Positions 1 through 12,886 of a stretch of DNA of 64,000 bases are shown here, piece by piece (within the stretch, counting starts at the first letter, position 1; every line of letters begins with the position of its first letter). This stretch comes from Tetragnatha versicolor (lineage: Eukaryota; Arthropoda; Arachnida; Araneae; Tetragnathidae): NCBI GenBank assembly GCA_024610705.1, contig JANDEH010000009.1:50267565-50331564 (forward strand), read 5' to 3'. A model generated the notes under the pieces. That model was not told the DNA's origin. It saw only the letters and a program-made list of their open reading frames with translations, and made no database searches. A program made the translations under genes and the position numbers.

Positions 1-1219
1 TTTTGAACGGCATCAGCTTTCAAGTAACTACGCTGAATGCGTTGAAAATTTTAAATGAAGCCAATTTTTTCTTTCCTTTTTAAAATCTTTACCGGCTGAG
101 AAACATTTTATGTCTTTTTATGAGTTTTCCGAGGATAAGCATATTTCTATGTTTATTGAAGTTTTGGTTGGGAAACAATCTAATTGGGAGTCATACCATG
201 TCAAGCCATCTGTCAGTCTAACTGACCATCGCTGATTTAATTAGGTTTTTATGAATTATTCTTTTCTATGATATGAATGAGAAATTGTTGTTTGTATACT
301 TTAATTTAATTTTTCAATTAATTTTTTTTAAATTTGAAGAAAACTCATTCTTTTACTTTTTAATGACTCCAGTTACTTTAGGCCTAGAAAAATATATCAC
401 ACCTCGTTTTATGGAGGATTTATTTTTATATAAGTTTGATCACATGTCCAAGAAAAAGAAGTTAGAACTTCTGTAGTATTCCGTTGACCGTGCGGTCCAT
501 ACCGCTGATAAACGAGGAAACTGACAGTTTATGGGATTATATGGAAAAAACTAAATTTTTTTCATACTTTTTTATAAAAATATTTTTCCACAATTTTTGA
601 TAAAGAAATTAAAAGGAAGTTGGTATCCTTGAAAAAATATGAATAATAAGGAATTCAATAGGTTCGGAGGATCTTAATAAAATTCCGTAGTTGCAAGAAG
701 ATATCATAAATGTGGAACAATAATTTATTTAAGTAAAATCATTGTAACTGAGACCTGAAGAGACCTGTATGTTAAGAATTGACATCTTTAGGGATGTAGG
801 TCGGAATTTTTTCGGAAGGATTTCCAGGTCGGAAGAATTTCCACTATGTTTTTCCGGAAAATTTTCCTCTATTTTTTTTCATTCTTATTTTTCCCCATTG
901 TTCCATTTTGTTTCCAATTTGCTTCTCTTTCAAAGAATTAAAATTAACTTGATATAAATTTATTGTTATTGTTATTATTTTGCATTGAGATTATTGTCTT
1001 TAGTGACTTTCTTTGTGGTTATTGGAACTCGGAAATAGTAATAAAAAATCAATTTCTCTTTTTTTGTGAGAAATATATGCCCCTGTCAGTAATTTTAGAA
1101 TACTATTTTGTTTTCATTTCAGGTATTCATTGGTCAATTTAGTAAATAAATAATGAAATAATTTCTTCTTATGTGGCATCTTTTAATTGAATATCGAAAC
1201 CTTTTATGTACATTATATA
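1..1219. other. AT-rich non-coding DNA, nothing recognised
   Basis: Very AT-rich sequence with homopolymer runs. The short open frames have no domain and no coding-type codon use. Either intron or intergenic DNA upstream of the PET exon. Confidence 0.5.
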
Positions 1220-1591
1220 CAGGGTGTTTCAGGCAAATTTTAATAAAAAAATCAAAAAAACTTACAAATTAGCGAACTTTATCCTTTTTGAGGCCTGAAA
1301 AAGTGCTATTTTCACATGCTAATATCTCCGCGAATATTCACGATATTTTCATGAATTTTTTTTCAGTGAGTTCTTCATATCGTTGGCAACGATACTCTCA
1401 CTGAGGTTCTTGCTCTCTCTTTTAATTTTTAAATTAATATTTTTTAAACATTTATTTCGCCTTTAGGGGCGCTGTAAGTAATTTCATTGGATTTTCCAGG
1501 GTCACTTACCTAGGGGTAGACCTTACTTGCGTGACCCTAGAACACGTTGGTTCCAAATAAAAGCTACGAAACGGGCTTTTAAAACACCCTG
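1220..1591. mobile_element. Short TIR element (MITE-like) with TA flanks
   Basis: The left end reads CAGGGTGTTT and the right end AAACACCCTG, a perfect 10-bp terminal inverted repeat. A TA dinucleotide lies just outside each end (1218-1219 and 1592-1593), as in Tc1/mariner-type target duplication. The element is 372 bp and has no coding capacity, so it is probably a non-autonomous copy. The superfamily call rests only on the TA flanks. Confidence 0.65.
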
Positions 1592-1739
1592 TATAGTTAT
1601 TTTAATGTGTATTACATTATAACATTAAGTAGGAATTAAAAATTTTAAATCATGATTTCAATACTTTATTAATTACTTTTTTTGATAGTCTCTTGTTTTT
1701 GGATGAATCTCAAAGGAACAGTTCTATGGGGAAAAAGCC

Positions 1740-4134
1740 TAGGGGAGAATGGGGTAATAAGAAACATTTTAATTTGCGGCTTTGTGTGTGGGCCTAAAAA
1801 TCTGAAAAAATCACAGAATATCTTAAAGATATACTTTATATCCCATAAATTTTTATGGTTTAAAATAATTTTTTCAGTGAAAAATTCCCGTTTAAAGTTG
1901 ATGCGCGCAGCAAAATCATAAACGTTAAGTCTGGCCTTTTCAAATATTTCAATTTATCTTGCTTTAGCTTCTAAACTATTTAGGAATTTTTTGTGAACTT
2001 TTAAGAAGGTTAAAGGGGCTATATAATTCCCTTTTTGTTCTTCAATTTAGGGTTTGGATCATTCTTAAAAGTGTCTTGTTTCTAATTACCTCATTTAAAA
2101 CTATGGGGTGGTAAGAAACACTAGCATTTTGTTCATGAAAATTTATTTATCGAAATTCTCTATTTATTACATTAATATTTTATTGTTCTTATTCCATTTA
2201 CCAAGTTTGAATTTTGAATTAAATTAAGTTTTTTTTACATCATTTTCCTGAAAGCGGTGGGTAGAAAGTCAACTTTTACTCACCACTTCAAAGTTTATTG
2301 AAAAATGTATGAATAATTCTATCGACATTTTATATCAATTTTGCGTTTTAATTTAAGTTATGATGAGTAATTTAAGGTAAATGTGGGTATAGTGGACACT
2401 GTACCAATAGTGGCCACATAGCTGATTAATTTTAAATATAACGAGTTAGAGGCATCAAACAGCGTCGAAATTCAAAGGCATAGTAGATTGTACAATCAGG
2501 TAAGCTGGTAAATTACCACAGATACCACAGATCAGCATGGGAAGGATATTTAAATATTTGAAAATAACAACATCGGTCGAGTGACTGAAATTTGATTTCG
2601 CTTATTGAATAACGTAAGGAAACGAGTATTTCGGAACTGATTTTTTTGTATTTATTACCGTTTGATTGACTTTTAAATTTATATTTAGATAAAGAAGAGT
2701 ATATAAAATGATAATGAATAATTTTTTTTTGAAAATTTTGACTTTACGAGGATTTATGGGGTGGCCACTTTACCAACTCATAATCATAGATTTTCCAATA
2801 GTGGCCACTGCAATGGCTTCAAAAAGAAACATAAATAATATTTAATTTGAATCATTTTTTCTTCATAAACTATTGATTGTGCTTTAAAATGAGTGTTGTA
2901 TTAATTTGGTTTCATTCTGGCTTTGGGAACCAAGGTTTCTAAAACATTGAATTACATGCTTAACTCCTCTCAAATCCGCTACAGCGTAGGCTTTGGGCCG
3001 GAAACTATCAAGTATTTTTTTAAATAAAGCTAATTTGATTTGATCTAAAATACATTTCGTTGGGACGAAGATTTAATTAGAACTAAACGACTATACCAAA
3101 AACCCCTCAATTTCATGCATAAACCCCTCATATAGGCAGAAAAAGAGAGGTGTCCACTATAGATGCAAGAGGTGTCCACCATAGATACAACAGCTACATC
3201 TATGTGGCCACTATAGATGCAATTTGGAGTACTTTTTAAAATTTAATTACAAATACTTTACCCAATCTGATTAAAATTTTTAATGGTAAAATCGAAAGAA
3301 GAAGATCCAATTAACCTAAAAATAGGATTATAACCGTTTCCAATCAAATAGGTTGGTATTTATTAAGAATTTAAGCAAAAATTTTCCTTAAAGTGTCCAC
3401 TATACCCACATTTACCTTAATATATTAAGTCGTTTTTATATTTATTTTTGATAAAAGTTTTTAAAAAACAATATTGAAGCACAGGAGGTGTTGGAATAGG
3501 TTCGAGGGTGTCTTCATAAACTTACTGTAACATTCAAACCTGAAGAAAAGGGGTAGAGCTGTGAGTTTGTAAAGAGAAAGTGGAACAGACCTTAAGAAAA
3601 CTGAGTTTGCAAAAAAAATTGAGTTGATTTTGGGGGATAATAACCTATTAGTATCATAAAATGGAATAAGAGAATCACCATTTAATTTGTTTTGTCAGGA
3701 TTTTCAAATATTTTATATAAAAATATAGCGTTGTTTATAGCTTTCAACTTGTACTTTTTTAAGACTAATTTTTAACTGGGCATATATCGAAAGATTTTTA
3801 ATGAAACTTTTTGAAAATTACTGGGGTTATAAAATACTCTTTAAAGATTAAATTAATACCTTCATTTGATTTTTAATTGTTTTTATTAGTAAAATAACTT
3901 GCTTGTTTCTTATTACCCCTCGTGGGGTAACAAGATGCAGTCGCTTGGGGGTAATAAGAAACAAGTAAAAAATACCATTCCCTTTTACTTAGAAATTGCG
4001 TTATTTTTGCCAAAGAAAGCTGATAATGATATGAACATTCTGTAAAAAAATCAGCTTCATACATTTAAAAGAAAATCCTGTGGAATTTTGCATGTTTCTT
4101 ATTACCCCATTTGCATCTTATTACCCCACTCTCC
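1740..4134. mobile_element. Decayed inverted-repeat element built on an iterated motif
   Basis: The left end carries AGGGGAGAATGGGGTAATAA at 1740 and the right end its imperfect complement, CTTATTACCCCACTCTCCCT, ending at 4134. The core GGGGTAATAAGAAACA recurs in both orientations inside: near 1750, a variant near 2104, an inverted pair at about 3903-3920 and 3947-3964, and again near 4093. The pair can form an 18-bp stem. Iterated subterminal motifs suggest transposase-binding sites. No transposase ORF is visible and a second element interrupts this one. No target duplication could be fixed. Confidence 0.5.
2376..3416. mobile_element. Non-autonomous TIR element with TTAA flanks, nested
   Basis: The termini are a perfect 25-bp inverted repeat (2376-2400 and 3392-3416) beginning GGTAAATGTGGG. 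TTAA stands directly outside both ends (2372-2375 and 3417-3420), the target duplication used by piggyBac and Kolobok transposases. Inside are repeated short motifs of the type AGTGGCCAC and GTGTCCACTATAGATG. It is 1041 bp with no long ORF. It sits inside the older 1740-4134 element. The intact termini suggest it is the younger insertion. Confidence 0.75.
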
Positions 4135-4652
4135 CTTACCTCGTGAATTTAAGGTTATTCGATGTATAATGATGTGACAACACTTCGTGGAATCATGGGA
4201 AATAGGAGTTTCGATAGTAATTTGACAATGGTGAATAAAGGCGCTCTTAGAGGCCAGATTAACTATTTAATTAAAAAATTAAAGATTATGCACATTTAGA
4301 AAAATATTTACTGAATTAAGTTACCAGCTTTATAGTATTTGAAAAATGTTTATGACTTGTTTGGTTTAGTCATCTATGTTTAAACCAAATAATTCTATAA
4401 ATTTTTCCAAGTACAAAAACTGTTTACTATATTTTTAGTGTTCATATTCGAAATTCGGTGTTCATATTTAGTGCAAACTTTGTTAATTTACTGGGTATAT
4501 CGTAGTGTATTCACAAAAATCAAAATACCTTCAAAACTATTGATTTCTGCGATCTGAAAATGCTTTCACCATGTTACCGAGAAAAATCCTGTTGATAACG
4601 AAGCGGATTTTCAAGAATTGACCGAGATAAAGCCCTGAAAATGAAGGCTTAA

Positions 4653-4983
4653 AGGGCGGTTCAAATATTAAGCATGTTTTTGGCCATTTTTGACCCCTTC
4701 CCCCTTGCAAATCGCAACATAATTACTTAAGAAAACTGCCCCAATCCCCCTTTTTGTTTACGAAATGTTTAGCGTGCCTAAAAAATTATATTATTCTGTT
4801 GTAAAATATATTTTTGGTTTAATTTTTTAAATATTTATGCAGGAAACGGGAGTTTTTTTTAAAATTCAGTGTTAATGACATCTTACGTAAGCATCACTCA
4901 TACCCCCTCCCCCTTGTTAGGAAAAATAAGTAAAGAGCAAACCCACTCCCCCTTAGGTGCTTACGTAATATTTGAACTGCCCC
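4653..4983. mobile_element. MITE-like element, GGGCGGTTCAAAT termini
   Basis: The left end GGGCGGTTCAAATATTA (from 4654) matches the complement of the right end TAATATTTGAACTGCCCC (ending 4983) with one or two differences. The inside has runs of CCCCCTCCCCC type next to each arm. It is about 330 bp and non-coding. The inside resembles the element at 39231-39625, which suggests related families. Confidence 0.6.
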
Positions 4984-6420
4984 AAAGGGAAAGAAATTGT
5001 CTGTATTCCAAGAATTTCATCGAGAGTTGTTAACCAGGTGTTGTTGGAAGTGCCGAATTCCTCACTAGTCTTTCTCTCGACTCGAGTCTGACTTTAGTGT
5101 ATTCGGGAGGGAAGGTGAATGCTCCTGGAGCGATTACAACACCATTCTACTCATCACCTGCTCCAGGTTCGAAAATTCTAGTTCCGAATCAGCGAAAACG
5201 AACCAAATTAATTTTCCGAAACCACTTGCACAACGGCTCCCGCTGGTGCAGGCGAAATAATTGGATTGTGGACCGCTCGCTCCAGCACCAACTAACTTCA
5301 AAGGTTCAAGAATACTCCAGGACCATCCGGTGCGGCTTCCGTCAGGAACTAACCCCGAATTCGAACGCGATAGACGTAGTTATGCTCACAATTAGCAGCT
5401 CGGGAGGTGACCTTGTGTTTCGGAAACCGGAAATGCATTAATTTCAACAAGATCGCACTCGGCGCAATCAAGATAAGGTTTCAGCGGTGCAAGAAGACAT
5501 GAAATATTTATGCCGACAAATTCGGATTCTTCCGCCATTTAACAGATGGCACATGGCTTAAGTGAGGGATTATGGTAATGAAAATTGACTCGGAGCGCAT
5601 GCTAGTTGTCAGAATCATCAATTTTGACTCTTGCTGACAACGTCAATAAGACATGGTGAGAGACTTGACTTGGCAGGTTAAATCTACACCAGGCCGGCAC
5701 AACGTTTTTCCGGGCAGATAAAGTCTTGATTGATTAAAAATTAGTGTGGTAGAGGAAATTTAAGTAAAATGATGAGTTTATTTTGTAAATTTTTAAGGAT
5801 TTTAGTAAGATTCCGCATACGGAAAATATTGAACCTTTTAGTTGAACTGATCCCTGGTATAGTTCTATACCGACAGGAGGGATAAAAATGAATGCCATTG
5901 GGAGAGTAAAAGATAGTTGCTTAGAGCAGGGGTCGGCAAGTAATTTTTACTTAGGGTCCAAATAATTTTAAAGTTTTTTTTTCGGGTCTAGCAAAAAAAA
6001 ATGCTAATGTCTTTAATACTGTCTACTAAGTAATGGAATTTTCGGGGTATAACCACCAAATGTTTATTCAGGACCCCATTTAGAAAACAGTTCAATCGTC
6101 GAAACAAACAAAAGTACCTTAAACAATATTTTACAGTTGAAAAAAGTTGATGGACTTATTCCCCTTTTCAACCTTATGAAAATTCAATGGAAGAAAAATC
6201 TGAAAAACCCTTTAAATTGACCATTTGAATTATATTTCTGCTTAGTTCTCAGCAAAAAAATAATAAAAAGTATAAGAAAAATAAAATTCAAAATTATTAT
6301 GAAACCGAGGCAATAAGGCAGTATCAATGGAGTAAGTGAATATGAATGGAGTTAAACATTCCCTCGATAAAAAAAAGTAAAATAATTTAAAACCCCCTCC
6401 AAAATTAGAGCAAATTTAAT
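4984..6420. other. Intergenic/intronic DNA with a GC-richer block
   Basis: The part from about 5090 to 5720 is clearly richer in GC than its surroundings and has an open frame of 114 codons (5097-5441). The frame shows no recognisable domain and has no splice sites that would make it a convincing exon. It may be a decayed repeat or a regulatory block. The rest is AT-rich, with a fragment near 6145-6195 of the dispersed repeat described at 6421-6680. Confidence 0.35.
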
Positions 6421-6680
6421 TTTAGCTTAGTTTACAGCACAAAGAATAAGAAAAGAAAGACAAATTTACTTTAATTGCTAATTAAATTAAGAAATACAAT
6501 GAATGGACATCGATTTCGCAAATTCAAAGGGCTATATCTGCCTAAGGGGGACAGTTATTTCCCCCCTCTTTTCATGCATGTGTGGAGCAAAGCTTGGAGA
6601 TATTTTTAAGCACAAAAAGTCAATTTTTCCATTTTTTGGACTTATTCCCTTTATAAAACTGGCGATTCAATTTCCCCAAG
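6421..6680 (-). repeat. Copy of a dispersed repeat (family also at 32865-33510)
   Basis: This stretch matches the reverse complement of the tandem units at 32865-33510. Shared blocks include the AGCTTGGAGAT segment, the GCACAAAAAGTC segment and the TTGGACTTATTCC segment, in the same order. The short frame 6503-6703 is similar in sequence to a minus-strand frame at 33132-33425, but this reflects DNA-level repeat homology rather than a gene. Confidence 0.6.
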
Positions 6681-9600
6681 CCCAGTTTAAGATTTTGAAC
6701 TAAATTAAACGCCAATCTAGGAATATATTAGACTGGGTTCTCAATAGTGGTAATTTTTTTAAACATTTTTAGTTAGCATTGCTATTTTTAATGATATGCA
6801 TTTTAATGAATTTTTTTTCCTAAAGAGAAACCTCCTAAAGACTTCTTGTTACTTCCTTAAACAGAAAAAGAAGAATGAACACAAATTTAGTGTCTGTATG
6901 TGATAAAATTTTAATTAGGGTAAAACTTAAATATCACTTATCCTATCAGTGATATTTATAATGGTATTTATATAATTTTTTACTCTATTTCAAATTATAT
7001 AAACTTTTACGTATTTTTTATTATAAATTTGTTGACACGTGGAATTGGTGGTGATCTTGAAAACTCATATAATAACTAGTTATGAGCTCAAATCATTTAA
7101 CTGTTATGAACTTTTCCTCGCTTGAGTCTAAAATGAAATAAAGGCCTTCGATTATGATTTTATATACTAGATTTGATACACATTTCATGGAGGAAAGAGA
7201 TTCCATTGTGTAGTAAAACATTTCTCCGTGACAAACTATGCTAGGAGTGTGACTATTTTTTCATTTAAAAATTTCATTTACTGTTCATATTTGCCTTCAA
7301 GATAAGAGAAACTCTATTTAATATTGATATGCACTTAAGGATGAATTATCACCACATATCAAAAGTAGCATAAGTAAACAATCCTTGAATGCGATATTTT
7401 CCCTAGGTTTGAGGGTATTTATAACGAAAGAGCTTTGTTTATTGCTCTGTGGAATCAAATGATCTTAAAGAAAATATTTATTTCCGATTGTTCAAAAGGT
7501 ATTCTAAATCCCATAGTATATCGACCGTTTGACATTTATAGATGTGTTGTGCGTACACCTACATCTCTTGTAGTTCCTCGCAATTCCTTCTTATGTACTC
7601 TTCAAAGAAGAGATAAAAGTACCCGCCATATCATTGTATTATTTTCAAAAAACTGTCAGCATTTCATAGTACGGCTTTTGAGAACGGTGCTCAGTTTCTA
7701 AAATAACGTAAAGAAAGATAATACAATCTATAAATTACACGAAATTCTTATGACCTAGAAACTAGGATTTATACTTCAGCAAACTTCAATATTTATAAAT
7801 GTGCCGCTGACTTTAAAGTGGTAAAAGTAAAGAAATAAATACAAAAAATATTTTGGATGTGTGTGTGTTTCAGCTGATATTAAACTAAGCTTGGAAAATA
7901 AGTTTTTTTTAAATTTACCTAGATTTATTGTCAATAAAATTTGCATTTTTGTGGATTGTTCGAAAATTGTGTTCTATTTTGAAAGCGATATGAATCCACT
8001 GGCTGTATATCAAACTTACTGGTTGTTGTCTATCAAATAATATCAAACATACAAAAAAGTTTACTTACTTTGTTAAATATAAAATTTTTTAAATTTAATA
8101 AATTTAAAATAATTTTCTAAACATTGAAAAAGAACCTAAATTTCATGAATGATTGTTAATGTATAATAAATTATATTCCTACCAAGTGCAAAACTCAAAG
8201 TATTATTCTGTTTAGTATAACTATTATTGTAAATATATGGAAACGATATAAAAACTACACATTATACAATTTTAAAATCGTAATTGAAAGAAGTGAAAAG
8301 ATAAAAATAAATTGGACTTTTTTATTCCCTATTTTTCCAATCTATCTTATTAATGTTTTAAAAATCTTAAAAAAAGAAAAATAGCAATAAATTTTATACT
8401 TTAATAATATTACTTTAAACTCAATCTGTTATTGCCTTAAACTAAACTATAACTTTAATAACTTAAAAGTTATTAAGTTATTAAAGTTATTATTTTTAAA
8501 AAGTTATTATTGAAAACTTAATAAATAGTGCGTTATTTAAGTAATATCTAGGATAGTTTGTTTTATTACATATTTTCTTAGTTTGAACGCTTAAGATTTA
8601 ATGGAAATAAATTTTCTGATTTCTCAAAATGTGACATTATTTATGCTACTTAAAATTTCATTATTTAATATTTAAATTAATCTTCCTTTGAGAACTAATT
8701 ATCTTTATATTGTTAATAAGAATAAATGTAAGTACATAAATGTAGGCATATGGATTTAAGGTTTTTTTATTCTGGTGACGAATTTAATAGGGAAATAAAA
8801 TTAATAACATTATACTTATTAAAATAAAAAATAATAATCAGTTATTGTATATTAATTTAAAAATAACAGTGATTATTAATTCATGAAAAAAAAATCATTA
8901 TTTTTAAATTTACTAACTTTTAAATTAATCATTACAAGAAATTTAAATACTGTGCATCCTAAAACTATTTTACTTGAAACATAAAATTATAAAAAAGAAG
9001 AAAAATAATGTAATTGAACTAGGGTCAGTAGTTTATTTATCGCTTAAACAATTGATATCCAATACGTATCGATAAATTAATTTTATATCGTATATCAATT
9101 GAAACGTTATGTGACATAAATCTTATAATCACGATATTTATTTATCAAATCTCAAATAGTATTTATATTTTTTTAAAGTTTAAAACTTGCATTTTTTCTG
9201 GTCCTACTTCATTTTTATGTTAAACACGTATTGATTAATTATCATTTCAACTTTATTTTTATGGAACAGTTTTATTTATGACATACCTACTTTGAAATTA
9301 CCAAGTTAGGAGAATCATACAAATAAATTGAGACTATCAGTCATAACGACATTTTAAGTCATTTAGCAAATTATATTAGGAGAAGAAATTTTCATTTTCA
9401 ATCAACGTTCATTACTTTTATAGATACATAACTTATTATAACTATCCCTAATATTTTGCTAGGATGTTAATTGTTATGAGTAAAATAATAATGAAAGTTT
9501 AAAGTAAAATATATTTTTCTTACAATTAGTACAAAAAGAAGACAATATGCATTATGTTTTTGATGCATTGTGTTTTTCTAATTATTTCAAGTACACATGT

Positions 9601-9783
9601 TGTGGATAGTTATGATTTAATCAATATATCTACCCTAATTAATTATACCTTTTTCAAACTAAAATCCAGTGTTAGAAACATATTTTACATGTTTTGATGA
9701 TGAGGTATAGAATTTGTCAAACGTTTGATGTAGTATCAGTTTAACTCATAAATATATGACATTTTAATATTAATTTTACCACA
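6681..9783. other. AT-rich non-coding DNA
   Basis: Extremely AT-rich, especially 8000-9600, with many homopolymer and TTATTA/AATAAT runs. The only structure noted is an AT-rich inverted repeat with 15-bp arms at 8450-8464 and 8475-8489. No coding signal was seen; the frame at 7435-7701 has no recognisable feature. Confidence 0.5.
8450..8489. repeat. AT-rich perfect inverted repeat, 15-bp arms
   Basis: TAACTTTAATAACTT at 8450-8464 is followed after 10 bases by its exact complement at 8475-8489. It can form a hairpin, but in DNA this AT-rich it may have arisen by chance. Confidence 0.6.
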
Positions 9784-11744
9784 GGGCCATTCCATGGTGA
9801 CGGGTGTGACAATCAGAGAAAATTTTCGAGGTTGTATCTAAATTTGGGGGGATATATTACCCATTAAATCTCTAAAAAGTATTTTTAGTATGTTGTCCTA
9901 TGCATATACTTAATTTTAGAAGCAAAAGTAAAACTTCACACAATAACTTAAAATTTTTTTTTAAATTTTAAAACGCTGTGACGGGTGTGACGCTCCCGGG
10001 ACAAGAGTTTTCACTTACCTACACATTTGTTAAAATTCCTGTGAATTTATGAATGTTAGATGAATCAAGCATTTTTTTTAATTATAAAGGAGATTCAAAT
10101 AAAGAATAATACATAAAATTTATTAAAATATTTATGTAATTTAATTTATAAGAATTTTTTTTCTGCTGTGACGGGTGTGACAGGATTTGTGACGGGTGTG
10201 ACACAGTGTGAATTATGCTATTTTAAGGCTATTTACTGAATAAACTATGATCAATATAGGCAGTTAACTTGGTTAAAGCTACTATACAAACATAAATTTA
10301 TAAATTTGACCACATTTTATGATGTTTTAAAAACTTTTAGGGTTGATTATTTTTTTTGTTGGGTTTGATGAGTTTTCCATCTAATTATATTAGTATAAGT
10401 TTATTTTCTAGCATTTAATGTGGTGTAAAAAGCAATCTTTTTATATTTCCCTTATTTCCTGGGTTCATATAAAACCTTCCATATCAAATTTTAGTGTTGC
10501 TTTCCGTAATTTTCCAATATTGCACGTCTTGACTTAGGAATACCTTAATTTTATAAAGTGCATGGTATATGCAAAAAAGTGTAAAATTTCATTCTAAATT
10601 AAAACCAATGAGAAAGTAGCATATACTTTAAGAATGATATTTGTTTTTAAACTGATGCTCAACCCGTAAATAACAAAGTTATTTTAAAGTTGAGAAAACT
10701 TTTCCGACTCTAAGGATATTTAAATACAAAATTTGCTTCAATTTATCACTGATTACAACAACATATAAAAATGGGAATCATAATGATTTGAGAATGAGTC
10801 TATACCTATAGGTATTAGTAACTACTGGACAATCTAAAGTATTAATAAATTTTGAATAAGTCAACCATAAAACTCTTCACTGGAAATTTTTTTTTCAATT
10901 AATAGCTATGATTAGTTAGGAAAATGTGAAAATAGTTTATTTTTTATTAATTTATTTTTTATGTACATTAAATGTCATGTAAACAAATGTCTTTTCTTTA
11001 AAAACCTACAAAAAGTTTAATCAAATTTTGATTAACTCGCATTTTAAAAAATAATTAATAAAATTATTTATTATTTAATAATTAATTTTTGTGCTAGCCA
11101 TGACTGTCTTAATATGTATAAACATTATAATGATACAATTTTTTATTTCTTTTAGAAATCATTCAACTATTTAAAAAAAAAAATTAAATGTTGTCACACC
11201 CGTCACAGGAATTTCGTCACACCCATCACACTAAAAATCACACAAAATAAAAATTTTAAAATTTTTTACTACATCACATGTGTTCAGAACTGCAACAATC
11301 AGAACATCTGAAAGTTTAAAGGATTTATGATGAAAATTGAATCTTGTAGAATAACTTTTCTATCTTTTTTGTGACGGGTGTGACGGAAGGACAACATAAA
11401 TTCAAAGGCACCAAAAATTAATTTTCAAAAAATATTTTTAAAACTTGAAGGTTTTATAAGGTAAACAAGGTCACAAACAATGATATTATGCATATTTAAT
11501 GAAAATTTAGCTGCTTTTAGTATTGTTTAGGTCAAGATGAAAATACCCTATTTTACTTACTTGAAAAGTTCTTAATTTATTGTAACTTTGAGCCCTCAAA
11601 AAGTATACAAGAAAATTTTTTAAAGCTTAGCTCTCTGTAATTTCATCTGGGTCATATCTTTACCTTTAATTTGATGTATAATTTATAGTTATAACACCCA
11701 TTTGAAATTTCAACCCTCATGTCCTCTTTTTCATGGAATGGCCC
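9784..11744. mobile_element. 2-kb TIR element with seven GTGACGGGTGTGAC motifs
   Basis: A perfect 13-bp terminal inverted repeat (GGGCCATTCCATG at 9784-9796, complement at 11732-11744) encloses an AT-rich interior without an ORF. The 14-mer GTGACGGGTGTGAC occurs on the plus strand at 9797, 9978, 10168, 10189 and 11371, and on the minus strand at 11193 and (one change) 11216. These clusters lie towards both ends, as expected for transposase-binding sites. It has no detectable transposase, so it is probably non-autonomous. The superfamily is unknown; the CACA next to both ends might be a short target duplication. Confidence 0.65.
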
Positions 11745-12652
11745 CACACTGCTTTTAAAAGTATTCTTCATAGTTATGGGGAATACTAATATTCAATATT
11801 TATTTCATGCAATTTGATATATTGAATACTTTTAAATAACCTTAAAATGTTTTGTGGTATATTTATTAAAGTATTATTTTAAATTAGTGTAGAGAAAAAA
11901 AACTGATAACATTAGATAGGGGTAATACTTAATGCTTTCGAGCCATTTTCGTACACCTAGGTTTCAGTTACTATAAGAATTATACTTGACCAATTTGGAA
12001 TTGGACAAGCGTGTAACATACACAACCGTTTTTGGTGTATTTGTTACGAAAAATTAAGTTTTCCACCACCAGTTCAAATATTATTAAATTATTTATTACT
12101 CGATTTCTAAGAATTTAATTTGATAAAAATGAACTATAATTGGTTTCCGTAGTGAGTTGTGTGATGACAAAACGCATGAGAGAGAGTATCCTAAAAATAT
12201 AGTTTTCTATCTCACGTTTAAAAAAATTATTTTTGATGATTCTTCACTCTTATCCGTTTTTATATCCAATCATTTTCTCATTCCTTCAATCGTTTTCATT
12301 TATGCCTTGTTTCATTCTCTCCTTTCCCCTCTCTCTCTTTTCTCCCGTTCCCCCTTCTCATTCCCTATTTTTTTCTCTTTTATATTTGTCTTTCCACTTC
12401 AAAATGCAAAGATGTTTGGGCAAGAAGCAAACAGTAATAAACAATACTGTATTCGAACGAAAATTCAAGTGAAATCTCTGAAGTGAATGTATTGTGTAGT
12501 AAATACTATTATTCTCCTACTAAATCACAGGATTTGCCTATCGTTATTACCGTTTCCTTTTAAGATCGTGTTATTATATAGCATCAAGTGTTTGGTTTGC
12601 TCTTTATTTTACATTTGCAGTTTGTTTTATATGACGTTATTTTCTTTTGCAG
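11745..12652 (+). other. Intron end before the PET exon, pyrimidine-rich
   Basis: AT-rich sequence with a pyrimidine-rich tract at about 12240-12390. It ends in TTTTCTTTTGCAG, a good splice acceptor directly before the PET exon. The frames at 12157-12684 are products of the low-complexity tract. Confidence 0.6.
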
Positions 12653-12886
12653 ATCGAGGAGTACTTCAACCAGATCGAGCGTGAGTACATCCCTCGACTG
12701 GGCTCCCCTGGGGAGAAGTACAGAGATCGCCAGTTAATCTTGCAACTCCCCAAACAAGATCTTGCGGCCGCCTACTGCAAATTTCTGGACAAAGATTTTG
12801 TGAAACACTTCGATGACTTCGTCAACTTTCGAAACGAAGTGGCCCTTGATATCGGATTCGTGCGGGATCGATTAGAGCACGAAACG
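12653..12886 (+). CDS. Lmpt: PET domain exon of a Limpet/testin-type PET-LIM protein
   Basis: A 234-nt exon (78 codons, phase 0 at both ends) between a TTTTGCAG acceptor and a GTAAGA donor. The peptide contains the PET core: an EYFNQ start, GSPGEKYRDRQL, QLPKQDLAAAYC, and then FRNEVALDIGFV. PET domains are protein-interaction modules found only ahead of LIM domains. The QLPKQDLA..YC and RNE.ALDIG.V pattern fits Limpet/LIM-9 (muscle and cytoskeletal scaffolds) better than Prickle. It joins in frame to the LIM1 exon 4.6 kb downstream. The conserved stretch normally before the first residues must lie in an upstream exon not found here. Insect testin is a close alternative to Limpet, so the symbol is tentative; the PET-LIM family call is firm. 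Confidence 0.85.

Noticed and set aside
5097..5441. 114-codon frame in a GC-richer block
   Set aside because: No recognised domain, no clear splice sites and no convincing codon bias. Noted only as a GC-richer block.
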